Both the position numbers and the translations under genes were made by a program. Positions 37,396 through 50,020 of a stretch of DNA of 64,000 bases are shown here, one piece after another. Source of the stretch: Anarhynchus alexandrinus (lineage: Eukaryota > Chordata > Aves > Charadriiformes > Charadriidae); assembly GCA_008711295.1 (NCBI GenBank), contig VUYV01000036.1:1886732-1950731 (forward strand). The letters run 5' to 3'. The stretch's first letter is position 1, and each line of letters opens with the position of its first letter. The notes below the pieces were generated by a model. The model ran no database searches and had not been told where the DNA came from. It saw only the letters and a list, made by a program, of their open reading frames with translations.

Positions 37396-40300
37396 CAGTA
37401 GTTAATGACAAGAAGATATTCTGCATCTTTGGTAATTTCTCTCCCTCATAAAAGCCCTTAGCTGCTAGGAGAGCACACTGTCAGTCCAAAACAGACAAAA
37501 ATTGTGTAATGAGTAATAATCAGTCCATGTTTCTTAAGTGTAGGATGCACTTTTGCTGTCTGCAATGTGGCATTTTAGGAAATTACCTTGCTTTAAACAA
37601 ACTCCATCTAGACACTCAATGACATGGCCAGAAAGTTAATTCTCCAGCTACCGGAGACAAACTCTCTCTTTAATATTCTTTTTATATCTTAGTTTGGTTT
37701 ATGTGTGTTTCATATGTGCAATTAGAGACTCAATGTCTCCCTATTCCACACAGGCAGAGAGCACCCATGAACACAGACCTGGGGTTTTGCAGTATGCACA
37801 GAATACAAGTCTTGTGTTGACTTAGCGCAGATATCGGTGGCGCCTTTGAATGACAAGACAAAAGGATCTTAGTGACCAGCACAGACTAAAGTAGACATGA
37901 ATGTATCCGCAGTTGTCTCCCTCCAAATCTACATTTATTGCCTGGATCCCACTTTGCTTCTGAGGCATGTCCTTTTAAACACAGTATCAGTAAAGTAAAA
38001 TAAAACATGAAATGTTTTATGGTGAAAAATAACATCTGCAAATTACTATAAACTTCTTATGGTACCATAGAAATGTTTGATTTGAGATCCTTTTGAGATC
38101 CCCTTACTGGTTGGTTTTGGTGGTTTTTTTTGTCAGCTGTATAATTACCAGTTTCTTAATGCATGCAATCAGCATTTATTCCTTTCAGTGAATTATGCTT
38201 CATATCATTCTGCTGATCATGTTACTGCTGCCTCTGTTTTGTTCATATTGACCAGACTTGATAGGAAAACAATGTTATTTCAGAAAGAGGTTCAATCTAT
38301 TGCTGATTTATGTGGATGATTGAAGGCACTCTGGCTTTTGGGGCAACATCAAAGTTTGGATGATATTGTTCATTTTCAGTGACAGATTATCTGAAGCATG
38401 ATTTTAATGAGGGGCAGTCAGCAAACAAGTCAGAGTGATAGTTAGCAGTTTACATACAACAGACACTTTATGTTATCACAAATGAGGCACCCTTCATTTA
38501 CATACCTCAAATCATCTGTTTTGCCTTCTAAATCAAAGATCAACATCCTCAGTTACTATTAATGCACATAATTTCAGTGAATTTTAGAGAACAACTGAAT
38601 TAAAGCAAATCCAGTTCAGAACTGAACTGCTGAAAGAATTTGTATGACAATGACAGACTATTAAATATGACTGAAGTTTTCCAAAGATATTTCAGCAGCA
38701 AGTTATAAGCTTCAAATGAAGTTTAAGATTCAGCACGTTAAAAATGCTGAACTTAGAAGAAAAAGGGCTTTTTCTCTACACTGGTTTAACAACTCTTTTA
38801 CATTTTAATTAAACATCAGGAGAGTCCCACTTAAAGACAGTAAAAGAGAATACTTAACCCACCATTTCATTCTTCATGAGCAACACACAGTTCATAGTTC
38901 ATTTCAGTCATTGCTTTCCAGTTCTGTGTCTGTAAGACCACCCTGTACTAAATTTCACCTTGTACACCCCTACGGTTGCCCGTAGTCTCACCATTACTTT
39001 ACAAATACTTTATACATTGGTGTGTTTAACTGACCACTGCCTGTCCCAGCTTTGATTAGGCACTAATTGCATTGCAGCCCAGTTATGGCTGTTATCAATA
39101 TTAGCACTGTCTTCCTCATTGATGTCTCATTTTCTGCTTAATGATATCACTTTATCTACTCTCACATTTAAATTACTCTTTGTTTTGGTGGAGGTTTTAT
39201 GTCCCTTTTAAACTAAGCTCTGTCATCAGCCATCATGTAGTCTGGCTCTGCCATGCTCCATTCTCCCTCAGTACTCTTTTGGCCGCAATCAAAGGCAACT
39301 GATGCAAAGAAATTTAATGGAAATTTTAATGATCTAAGAAGCTTGAATGAAGTGCTTTTGAAATCCAGGTACTGACTAAGCTAAACACAATGCAAAAAGA
39401 TAACAAAATGGTTTAGAAAAGTAAAGTGTCAATTTTAACAACTATTTAAAGTTGTGAAATTGTTTGGCTGTTCTCAAGTTAGAAAGAGACTGGTCCAGAA
39501 AGAGAGTACTAAAGTTTTGCCCATTTGTTCTTTATTGCATGGGATGAGAAATCTGGGTAATGAAGATTAACATGGGACATATTATTCTGTGTTAGCTGTG
39601 CCAATGACATTCTGCAATTAGGAGGTACTTGAATTAGGGACTAGGAAAATCACCAATAAATTTAAGAAAAATGTTTCTATTGATTTTAAAAAGTATTTAG
39701 ATTGGACTATAGTAGCCAGACTCTAGAGTCTGATACAGCTCCTGGTGAAGTTAATGCTGCTATGAATACTGTTTAAGGGGAATAGAAGCCAGTTTAAAAC
39801 ACATCTCAGCTAACCTTCTGTACAGCTTAGTGTTCTGTGGTCTCAAAGACATGCATGTCTGAACAGTGTTACACGCAATATTAAGGATAGAGGGTTGCCT
39901 ATTAGAGATTCCTTAAAAACTACAGTAATCCTCTGCAGGTATTGACAACTGAGAGATGTCTTACTTCAAGAGCAGAGGTTCAAATCTGAATTTTCCTTTC
40001 AAATTTATTTCAAATTCTGTTGAAAAATAGTTTTAAAGGGTTCATTGTTTTTCTGAGGGATCAGACTGAAGAAAAACGTGTGATATGAATGATAAGAGTC
40101 CAAGAGAAGCAAAGAGAGAGAGAGAGAAAAACTACTTAAGAAATTTTCTCTTTTCAGGTTCCCCAAGAATACTACTGTGAAGTATGAGATTTCTCTTGAA
40201 GCCCATGCAACAATTCTGCCAGTAGTCCCGTGCTCAGTTCCCATACTTATCTTGTTTTTTCTTATGCATACCAGATGATGTTGTGAAGTGTCCTCTTCCC

Positions 40301-41959
40301 ACAGAAGCAGAGTTCCTCAGTAAAGAAACCTTTTTTATGTTTAAACTCTTCAGTTATTCTTTCAGTATGAGTTGTATGCAGTAAAGAGAGCTTTAGAAAG
40401 AAAACTTTGCTTTGAATTGGAAGCAAAATAAGGTCATTGTAAGTTTTTGTCATGAACTCAGCAGACACCTATTTATAACCTAACATAACTTTTGGGCTAA
40501 CCCATTAATAAGAAGCTGTGAGAATTCCAACCAGTAAATGGTACAGTTAATTATTTTAAACATATTTTAACCTGCTGACTTATAATCTTCATTAATTAGT
40601 TCTGAAAGGTTATTTTCCTTTCACATGTTGAAGTTGTGAAGGGAAATTATGACCTGTGAAATAAGACTGACAGAAAAGATATTTAAAACAAAAAGTAAAA
40701 AATAAGAGAGCAAGAAACCTGATTTTTTGATTTGTGAATTTATGTCTTGGGCCTAAAAGATGAAGATGACAGTACAAGGCAAATGATATTTTTCTGCCAC
40801 AAAACCAGGATTAAAACTGAGAAAATTGTTTTTAAAAAAATGCATACCAACTGTGTTGCATACCAAGTGGACATAAAAAATGTATCCTATGGCTATAAGC
40901 TACACATATAAATTATCTGATATTCCTTTTAGAACAAGAAGCTGCAGAGTATAATGAAATCAATCTTTATTATGATCATGACAAATATATTGCAGGGTTT
41001 GTTGACATATTCAGAGCTAGAATCCTGACTTTTTACAGGACTATCTTGTTGTGACAATCTGAGTCAGAAACTGAAGAAAAGTGGTTTCCTCCAGGAAACC
41101 TCCCATGACCCTCTAATCTCTGTCCTGTTCCAGTTCAGAAATTCCAGCATTTACCCTTGTGATCCCTACCACCTCCTCCCTAAGCACCCTTCCTCTTCAT
41201 CATTGTTTAAATTGCTCCCACATCTCCTAGTTGCTGGATGACAAAGAGGCATCTAATATGGCTGGTTCTGAACCACTCGGATACTGATCAGCTTGTTGGC
41301 ACTGGCTCAAACTGGAGAGGCTACAGCAGTTGTTCCACCGGTGGGTGAGGGAAGGGGAGAGAGGAACAAAGTGAACAGAGATCTCTCTCTTCCCTTTGTC
41401 TCCTGCAAGAAATTAAAGGAGCACAAAAGCTTTGTGATCTCTTCTGAACTATCCCATACAGCTGGAATTATTCAGCGCGTTCCTACTTTCACTGGGAAGT
41501 GAGGGGAGAAGATGAAAGGGACAGACAAATAGTATGATTTTAAAAGTCTCATTTCCTTACAAAACAAGGTTAAAAAAATCAATACTTATGTTCTCAGCGA
41601 TGATGCTTCTAACTAGCTGCCAAATAGTACATCCAAGTCACCTGTTTTAAGCAGACTTTGTAGAATCTGGATAGTAAAGAGAGCACCCAAACATCAATGC
41701 CTAACTGTTCTCAAACGTGACATCTTTTGAGGCTTACTGTATTATTCTGGCATAGACTGACCTAAAACTGCACATTTTATGCAGAACTGAGAGAAATACC
41801 GGACACCAATGGGCTCTTTCATCTAGTGCAGAAAGGCATAACAAGAATCAATGGCTGGAGCTTGCAGCTAGACATATTCAAACTCATAATGAGGCAATTT
41901 TTTAATTGCAGTGGTGATTAACTATCAGAGCCATCAAGTAAAGTGATGATATTTCTCCA
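37396..41959. other. Non-coding DNA, no gene recognised
   Basis: 4.6 kb of AT-rich sequence. Holds a 16-bp perfect palindrome (39717-39732) and a short (AG)n run (40113-40127). The block 38280-38520 looks less decayed and is listed as a candidate conserved element. No repeat or exon was recognised. Confidence 0.5.
40113..40127. repeat. Short (AG)n microsatellite
   Basis: AGAGAGAGAGAGAGA, about 7.5 units, on the + strand. Confidence 0.9.
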
Positions 41960-42127
41960 GTTGTTGAAATCCTCAAATCAAGACTGACGGCTGTTCCAGG
42001 ACATATGCTTCAGCCCATTACAAGTTATTTGGCTTACTATAGAGCTTAACTGGGTGAAATTGTACTGCTGGTGCTATATTTAGGTCAGGCTAAGTGATCT
42101 AGTGATCCCTGTTGGCCTTCAAATGTA
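41960..42127 (+). mobile_element. Ancient CR1-clade LINE 3' end
   Basis: AACTGGGTGAAATTGTACTG, TTTAGGTCAGGCTAAGTGAT, then CCCTGTTGGCCTTCAAATG and TATGAA match the sense 3' end of old CR1 lineages known across reptiles (of the form 'GGTCAGACTAGATGATC..GGTCCCTTCTGGCCTTAAAATCTATGA'). The left part (TGTTGAAATCCTCAAATCAAGAC) fits the preceding 'CAAATCAAGA' block. It is one of several ancient + strand CR1 fossils here. Confidence 0.75.
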
Positions 42128-45100
42128 TGAACTGGTGAAGTGAAGCTGACATAAAAAGTTGGAATTTGCAAACAGCCAGAGTTGAGGGAATACAGAATGC
42201 TTCAGTTTTGTGGTTGAACAGCAGAGAAGAGTGGTTTGAGATGAACTGAAACAAGTTTTATGCAGAATTTCTGCAGTGTTAAAGGGGAATGGGAAAGAAA
42301 AAATAGCTTAATCGAAAAGGCTTAATTTAAAATCTTTGGTTGTAAGATTATTTTCTTTTCATTGTGGACAGTTATGAGAAGATTAAAATTTTCCTTCAAA
42401 ACATTGAATATAAATATTTTGTATTAAAAAATTTTCCCACAACAAAAATTGTGATGAATTTGCTGCAATTTTTCAATTAATCTCTGATTTTCAGAACTCC
42501 TTTTTTTTGAATATATATCTTTTTCAAAGAAAACAAATCTAGTCAAGCAAGCAATGCAAAGTATATGATAAGAAAAATCAAAGATGTAGCAATAAACATT
42601 CCCACGGCATTTTCTGATTGAGAAAGAAAGGCTGGATTGTCATTTAGAGATCACTTTAGGGAAAACTATAAAAATGGTTAGTACGACCACTAAGACCACT
42701 GTAGATTAAAACTGAAGTTACTTTTAAATAAAATCTTGACAATATTTCCCACAGGTTTTCCATGCATATGAAATTAAAAAAGAGAGAAGTGAGGGCTGGA
42801 GCAATTGATGCTTGTGTCAGAGAAGGGTAAGGCTTTATTCAGATTAACATATTTGTATAGTTAATGCAATGTAGCACTTAGATAAGTGGCTAGTTTACAT
42901 TTAAACAACTAAAATTCATCAAAACATTACTCATAAGTCGCTTAAGTGTGAAGTTCTCATAATTTATCTATAACATGCTACCAATTTGCATTCAATAACT
43001 TTATACAAGAGATTTATTTATACAACTTTGTACAAGATTTACCTACTAACAAAAAAGGTTTTTCTGCACCATGGAGGTGAGCGGCTTTCTTTAACTGCCT
43101 TTCTTCCATGGCTCCCCTGTGGCAATGGTACAATATGCCATGCTCCTCCTTCTACCACTGACCTTCCTACATGGGCAACTGTACTCCTCCAGGTTTCTTC
43201 ATGGAAAACAGCCAGCTTTATTTCTTGAGAGCAGACAAAGAATATCAGGGGCTACGAGGATGGACCCAAAACTTCCCATTTAACTACCCTACCTATAACA
43301 GCCTCTCAAGAAATTCACCAGAAGTGATCAAACATAGATTTCACCAGCTCACTCGCAGCTGCCTTGAACCTTTGACACTGTGCCGGTGCAGACATATATT
43401 TTCTGTTGTCAAAGCCAACTTTAAAATCGGTCCTAGTAACTCTACTTCCAAAACATCTTTATTTCTACTCAATAGCAACAAGAATTGTTCTCCTGTTTTC
43501 ACGCATAAATGAATTCTGGACAAAAAACACTCCATGTCAATAGGCAGATTCAAATGCTCTTAAGATAGGACCAGTGTGATCATGTCAGCTTTGTTTGTTT
43601 TCTTCACAGTTTTTGATTATGGTGATCTGTGTGCTATACACACAAACCCAACACTTTAAATTCCTAATATCTTTTAGGTCATCAGTGAAAGCAATTGCAT
43701 GTTAAAACACAGTAAAAATGGCAAGAAGAAAAACATTACAGAGGAACGGAGAGAGGTGGTATATGAAGTAAAAAGGAAGATTAGAGCATCAAAACAAAAG
43801 TTGTTCTAGTAATGTAGAATATTTTTTCCTACTCTATGTTTTCCATCTCTGACCTTTGCATCCTATAAATATCAAGGAAGAGATGATGTAATTAAAATTA
43901 TACCTAATGCTTACACTGAGAAATTGCACTCTAGATTGCATTAATCTTTTCTCATGTTTTTCTGAGAGCTATACATGCACAGACAGAAAGACACACATAC
44001 ATACAAAGTGAACAGTAGGAACTTTTTTTCTTCCCTTAAACCGGATCTCCTGTACATTTTGCATTTGCAGAGGATAATGGGTGCTATTTTTTTTATTGTT
44101 ATTATTATTTACACAATCAAGAAAGCTAAATCTCATAAAACCGAATTAAAAATCCCCACAACATTTGTTGTCTTCTGTGGTTACCCTCAAATCTTAACAT
44201 CCGTTATGGAAACACTTGCTAGGGCACAGAGCAGTCCTGATAACTTTAAACGAGTTTAGCTTTGTAGTCTTCTTATACAAGATTTCAACTTCAAGCTTTA
44301 GCTTTGTGGTTCCAAGTTCAGCACTGATATTGACTTTCTTCTGAGTACTTCGAGATGCTGCTGTCACAGATCCCCTGAGACTGCCCCTTCACTCTTCAGG
44401 TCATCAACAAAACAATTTAAAGAAAAAAAACCCCTTTTTTTCCTTTTGGAAACTACAGAGCTGAGACTCTTGAGAAGAAAAATGTAGTCTTCTGTGAGAG
44501 CACTTGGAGAACAACAACACTGAAAGTCTTCAGATAATTCCTGCCAGTGAGTTTAATTTGACACATTGCAGAAATGAATCAAATTATTCCAGAGAAGAGT
44601 GGAACCTAATAAATAAAGATTTGAGATGCATGCGAATGTCCTGCATTTGGAAGATGTTATTCAGTACTGCAGAGACAGAAATATGCCTGTAATGAACCAC
44701 ATCACCAACTGAACTGCAAGCCTAAGTAGCAGCCAATCTTAAGCAACTTTTAAAAAACAACTTTTCCTTAGGAAATACACCACCAGGTTGTCTGATTAAG
44801 AGAGGACAGCACTCCTCCTTTCTCTAATACAAAGCACAAATGTATACTCAAGTCATTTAAATACCACATCTTCTGCAGCAGCAGAACTGACTTGCTTTAC
44901 ACCACTTACCTCAGGGCATAGTGCAAGCACAGTTTTGGCAGCGTCTTCTCCAATGCATATCCTGACCTCAGCAGCTCAGTGCACGCGAAAATTGAGGGAG
45001 CCAAAATTTCCCTTCATTTTTGCTTCATCTCTCTTAAGCAGATATTGCCTACTTTACAGAATGCCAAACAGATAGAGAAAAGGTGAGAGACTGCTCTTTG

Positions 45101-46216
45101 CTCAATTCATCCTCTTGAACACTATGAAAATCACTCAGTGATATAAAGAAAAAGGCTGGTCTGCAACTCTGCTCCGTGTGCTAATTCACTCTCCCTCGAT
45201 AGCCCTATGCAGATCCTTTTAATTCTCACATAGCATGACGGCAATTTGACACAGCTCCATATGACGAAAAGCTGACATTTATATGCATCACTAATCACTT
45301 TCTGCTCATTCAGGTCTTATATTTCTGGGTCCCTTTGACCTGCATTTCAACTAAACATTGGAGATGTTATTAAAATCAAACTACGTCTTTTCCTCCTAAG
45401 GTGCTATTCCTGTTACACACAGCACAGGTGTTGCCATACAGCGCAAGAGAGCTCAATGCTAAATCCACATATCATGTTCTGTAGGACGCTTTGCTAAGCA
45501 TCTGAGATAATGAAGTCAAGCAGTTTGTCTGGGAAGATAAATCAAATTACTTCACTACCTGGCATGAAATTAGTTTCCAATGGGTACTGGAGTTGGCCGT
45601 GCCCTGCTGTACTCCACAAGGGCTGATGGGGAGGTGTCCATATTTGTGCTCCTTCTAGCTTTTGCAGAGCAAAACACAATGCCAGGCTGTGCTGTGCTGA
45701 TGTACCGTTGGTGGTAAAGGCTTTGTCCCTGTGCCAAAAGGGCAGGAGTCACCCTCTATTCTCCAGCTGAGGTACAGCAGGCTCTTTAGTGGCTCATTGC
45801 TTTGCAGGATCCCCCTTCACACAGCAGGGGAAGGCAGGCTGAGGACACGTGTCGAGGGCTTCTCGTTCAATAGCTTTGTGTGTGCAGCTCAGCCCAGTAG
45901 CACCAGCTGCTTCTGAAAGGTGGGCAGCAGACAGGTGAGGAGAGGCTTCTACCACCCCACATCCCACTGGCCACCCCTGCAGTGTGAACTCCCCACATAC
46001 AAACTGTCAGGGCTTTTCCTCATGGCAGTGTCTCAGCCATTTCACGATGGAATATGATGGCTTGGCATATACCACCATGTACTGGACCAGTCACCAGGCC
46101 AAGCTGGAATCAAACTGCGCAAAAAAATTCCTTGTGCCATTACTTTGTGGGACATGGGGTCTTTGCAGCGTGCTCTACGTGTGTCAGCAAATTTATGCAC
46201 CCATTGAAATCATGAT
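42128..46216. other. Non-coding DNA, no gene recognised
   Basis: AT-rich up to about 45.5 kb, then a locally GC-richer block (about 45560-46180) just before the CR1/LTR cluster. Open frames in the GC-richer block are short and unsupported. No repeat was recognised. Confidence 0.5.
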
Positions 46217-46304
46217 ATCGTAGAATCACAGAATAATTTGGGTTGGAAGGGTCCTTTAAAGGTCATCTTGTCCAACCATGTCATCTAGTCCAAACTCCTA
46301 ATGG
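46217..46304 (-). mobile_element. CR1 LINE 3' end, short, with a small internal duplication
   Basis: ATCGTAGAATCACAGAATAA followed by TTTGGGTTGGAAGGGTCC is the antisense CR1 3' end. GTCATCTTGTCCAAC (46262) is repeated in altered form as GTCATCTAGTCCAAAC (46280), so the copy carries a small tandem duplication. It ends about 15 bp before the solo LTR. Confidence 0.85.
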
Positions 46305-46439
46305 GACAAAAAGTATGTGTGTCATGGTTTGGGCCAGACTGGCCACTGAAACAAACGATGGATGCCCTCTCCCACCTCTCTCTCCAAGGAGAGGAAGGAG
46401 AGAAAGAGGCTAAAGAATTTAGAGAAAAACCTAAACTAA

Positions 46440-46445
46440 TTTAAT
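46440..46445 (-). terminator. Polyadenylation-type signal of the solo LTR
   Basis: ATTAAA on the - strand, about 340 bp downstream of the LTR TATA box. It is the common variant of AATAAA and supports the - strand orientation. Confidence 0.5.
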
Positions 46446-46485
46446 GACAATATTAATAAATTAATAAAATAATTTTAAAAAGAAA

Positions 46486-46620
46486 ACAATGAAATATATA
46501 CAATATATACAAAACAGTATTGGGCTTCTAGGATAATGATCCCATCACCAACAGGCAAAGAAAATAATGAAATATATACAAAACTGTATCAAGCTCCCAG
46601 GATGACAATCACGTCACCGC
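46486..46620 (-). repeat. Imperfect tandem duplication inside the LTR
   Basis: Two diverged copies: AATGAAATATATACA..CAAAACAGTATTGGGCTTCTAGGAT.. from 46486, and AATGAAATATATACAAAACTG..CAAGCTCCCAGGAT.. from 46565. Unit spacing is about 79 bp. Both lie between the TATA box and the polyadenylation-type signal. Confidence 0.8.
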
Positions 46621-46778
46621 TGGCACTGGGGCAGTCCCAGACTGGACTCAGCGACTGACAGGAACTGGATTCCAGATCTGGATTCAGGAATGCATGGATC
46701 AAAATCACAGGCAGACGAACAGAGTCCTCCTCGGACGCCGGCCATGGAAGAAAGAAGGCTGACCCTTTGATCCCTCAG

Positions 46779-46786
46779 CTTTTATA
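46779..46786 (-). promoter_or_regulatory. TATA box of the solo LTR
   Basis: TATAAAAG on the - strand, about 250 bp from the LTR's 5' end, in the place expected for the U3 core promoter. Transcription would run leftwards into R/U5. Whether it is still active cannot be told from sequence. Confidence 0.6.
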
Positions 46787-47038
46787 CTGAGCATGAGGCA
46801 GATGGGATGGAATACCCTGTTGGTCAGTTTTGGGTCACCTGTCCTGTCCGCTCCTCCACGCAGGTGCGACCCCTCTACACTTTTCCGCTTCTGACCGTCC
46901 AACGGGGCAAGTAACAAAGTCAGCTGCCCTTGGCTCTTACAGCAATAAATATAAGCAGGAGCCTCTCTGCATACCATTCCTTGGCATTAATTATAAACAT
47001 AGGTCTTATCACTCTGGAAGCGAACAGTTTTCTGCACA

Positions 47039-49280
47039 ATATAATGTTAATTTCAGTAGCTAGAAGAGGCTTAGCTGCAGACTAAAATTACTGAAAAGAA
47101 AATCAGTTCTGTTTTACCTCAAACCAGAACAATGTGTCATGGGAATTTTCTCAAGAAGTACAGTTAGGACAAATGTCTTACTACAGACCAATTTGGTAGT
47201 GTTTTCACTCAACTGGAAAAAAAACCCTGAATTTCAGTACCTAATTTAAAGTCAAACCACATTTGATGCTGCTGCACAATCACTTTATTTGGGTGGTAGG
47301 CTTTATAAAGAAACCTAAGTTTCATGGGGTCTTCTGACATATATATTTGATATTTCTTTAGCGGCTCACTTCAAATCCTCAACTATTCTTCTCATAAGGC
47401 CAAAATAATTACATGCTCCTTCAAATGTGGGTCTGTCTCACCCTTTGTGAGTCCCAGCCTTTTATGTGTCAGTATCATTTATTTTAGTATTTTAATAATA
47501 GAGTGGCCTGCAATCAATATAGGGGATACTTTTATGATAGCCGTGGATCATTTTTCACAAAACTGCAACTCTTTAGTCTCCTGAGAACACTCCGATTACC
47601 TGATGCATGGTAACAAATGGAATGAAGTAATTCCACATACGTCAAAATACTCTAAAACTAGATGAGCAGTAGCAAATTACATGGGTATAAGAATGGAAGG
47701 AGCACAGGTTTTGCAAAAGGGAGAATGCAGTCATTTTTGCTAGACAATATTTTTTTCACTAGAAGATTCAGGAGCCGTTTGAGCAGCCTGAAGCAACATA
47801 GATCTGTAGATATACAAAAGCAGCAGAGTGTCCTTTAATGAAGGTAAATAGCGATGATACACTCCCCCCTAAGTACCAGGGGTTTTCCAATTTACAGGCA
47901 CATGATTACTGACACCAAACACAAAAATTTTTGTTCAGTGAAAACACATTTCCTTGAAAGGTTCTTATCTCACACTTACAATAGTCATTTTGTCTGCATT
48001 CAGAAAAAGGATAACCAGGAAGAGAGGACAAATATTGATTAAGGAAGAAGGTCAGAAAGGAGGTCAACATGAAAGCTTCCAAACTTGCTGTAACAACTGT
48101 TACTCCAGAGGCTCGTGCACCCAGCCTCCTGCTTTTGAGTGTGGCTAGGTGCAGACAGATAGAAACGAAGCAGAGACAAATCCTTCTCACGGTAAATGCT
48201 TCCAGTAGCTTAGGGCCTTCCTGAACTATAAGATGTATTCAGACACAGCTTTTAATAGCCATCAGTAACTGCATTATCAAAAATGTTTATCATACTAAAT
48301 GGGAATCCCTTCCTATTTTGGCCATCTGCGGTATCCTGTGGTACCGCCATTGTTTGTGTATCAAGTTTGAGTTTATAAACCTGCTGCCAGAATACCTTTA
48401 GGCACCTCCTCATTCTTCTAGTGGGAGAAAAGCATTGGTTTCCTCTTTTCAGGGGAGTCCATGCCAGAAAGGCCTCATTTATCTTCTCTAAAGTGAACTT
48501 CAAACACAGAAGCCAGGGCAAAATGACAGAGACTGGAAAGACAAACTAAAAAGCAAATACAAGTGACTTGGGTTGGTTGGGATTCTTTTCCTCTCCATTT
48601 TTGTCACCAAATCCCAGTATTCCAGCTCACTGTTTTGGGGCACTTGAACTAGCATTACTGCAGTTTCCAAGAGCAATCACAGTACACAAAACTCATCCCA
48701 TAAATGGCTATTTTGAAGAGACTCTGAGAAATGTAACAACAGAAGAAAATGTATCTATCAGGAAAACAGACAAGTGTCCTCCGTTCTTTGTGTGTGGGAA
48801 AGAAGAGGCTTGAATAAGCGTATAACTTATTAACCATAAAAACTGCAGCTTATTAACCATAACAATTTTCCAGAAACATTGTGTACTAACAAGCGCTATT
48901 ACCATTGTCAGCGCAAGGACACTCTATAAGAACAATAGTGAGGAAAGAAATGGATATATCATTATTTTGGGGAACAAAATAAGGACGTTCAGTTTTATTT
49001 CTCCTCCTCTGCTAAATCCTTTAAAAACCAATGATTGAAAAAAATCTTTGCCTAGAGCAGTGACAGGAACCGGCACCCCCAAATTTTCTGAGAAAAAGGG
49101 AGAGCTAGTCTAAGATGAGATGATATAAAATTAGTAAATGTTTTAAACATATTGACAAAGAAAGCAATACTAGCAGGTGAACTTAGAATTAGAAAAAAAA
49201 CAATATTTGAGCAAATGATAAAACAGAGGAAAAAAGAAGTGACAAGAATTTAATATATTACAGGTAAGAAAAACCTGAAT
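47039..49280. other. Non-coding DNA, no gene recognised
   Basis: 2.2 kb with no recognised repeat. A 13-bp direct repeat (CTTATTAACCATA) occurs at about 48826 and 48850. An 89-codon - strand open frame (48252-48521) has no recognisable domain. Confidence 0.5.
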
Positions 49281-50020
49281 ATAGAATCATAGAATTGTCT
49301 AAGTTGGAAAAGACCTTTAAGATCACTGAGTCCAAACAATCTAACCCTGCCAAAACCACCATTAAACCATGTCCCTAAGCACCACGTCTACACGTCTTTT
49401 AAACACCTCCAGGGACGGAGGTGTTTCACTTCCCTGGTGAATCACTTCCCTGGGCAGCCTGTTCCAATGCTTGACAAACCTTTCTGTGAAGAAATTTTTT
49501 TCCTAATATCTAAACTAAACCTACCCTGGTGCAACCTGAGGCCAGTTCCTCTTGTCCTATCACCTGTTACTCGGGAGACCGACCCCACCTCACTACAACC
49601 TCCTTTCAGGTAGCTGTAGAGAGCAATAAGGTCTCCCCTCAGTCTCCTTTTCTCCAGGCTGAACAACCCCAGTTCCCTCAGTTGTTCCTCATAAGACCTG
49701 TGCTACAGACCCCTCACCAGCCTTGTTGCCCTTCTCTGGACACGTTGCACCTCAATGTCTTTCTTGTCATGAAGGGCCCCAAACTGAACACAGTATTCAA
49801 GGTGGGGCCTCACCAGTGCTGAGTACAGAAGAACGATCACTTCCCTAGTCCTGCTGGCCAGAGTATTCCTGATACAGGCCAGGCTGCTGTTGGCCTTCTT
49901 GGCCACCTGCGCACACGGCTGGGGCATATTGTGCTGGCGGTCAACCAACACCCCCAGGTCCTTTTCTGCTGGGCAGCTTTCCAGCCACTCTTCCCCAAGC
50001 CTGTAGCACTGCATGGGGTA
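49281..50020 (-). mobile_element. CR1 LINE 3' fragment, 740 bp
   Basis: Starts with the antisense terminal octamer repeat (ATAGAATCATAGAATTG) and AAGTTGGAAAAGACCTTTAA. It runs back through the 3' UTR and ORF2 C-terminus to a truncation near GCATGGGGTA. On the - strand it still reads [25 protein letters not shown] and [15 protein letters not shown] motifs, but with frameshifts. CACTTCCCTGG is duplicated near 49427/49443 (CACTTCCCTGGTGAAT then CACTTCCCTGGGCAG). Same CR1 type as the copy at 33.8 kb. Confidence 0.95.
49703..50020 (-). pseudogene. CR1 ORF2 C-terminal fragment, inactive
   Basis: Open on the - strand with [57 protein letters not shown] and [12 protein letters not shown], the stretch after the RT core in CR1 ORF2. 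The RT catalytic region is absent because of 5' truncation. The open frame upstream of 50020 is host DNA read through and not part of CR1. Confidence 0.9.

Larger units (their letters stand above)
46320..47038 (-). mobile_element. Solo LTR of an avian endogenous retrovirus
   Basis: About 719 bp bounded by TGT (46320) and ACA (47038). On the - strand it starts TGTGCAGAAAACTGTTCG and ends GGCCCAAACCATGACA, an ending similar to the 'GGGTTAAACCACGACA' of widespread bird ERV LTRs. Orientation is set by a TATA box (46786 to 46779) and a downstream ATTAAA polyadenylation-type signal (46445 to 46440) in the expected order. No gag, pol or env, primer-binding site or second LTR is seen, so it is a solo LTR. 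I find no clean target-site duplication (flanks TATGTG and ATATAA). A U3/R/U5 split and family name need a library search. Confidence 0.75.

Noticed and set aside
39717..39732. 16-bp perfect palindrome CAGACTCTAGAGTCTG
   Set aside because: About one such palindrome is expected by chance in 64 kb, and there is no other structure nearby.
46320..47038. Reading the LTR in + orientation, with AATAAA near 46948
   Set aside because: TGT..ACA ends fit both strands, but the TATA box followed by ATTAAA and the match of the end to known bird LTR ends favour the - strand.
48826..48865. 13-bp direct repeat CTTATTAACCATA
   Set aside because: Short slippage duplication. No CRISPR-like regular spacing, and CRISPR arrays are not expected in this genome.
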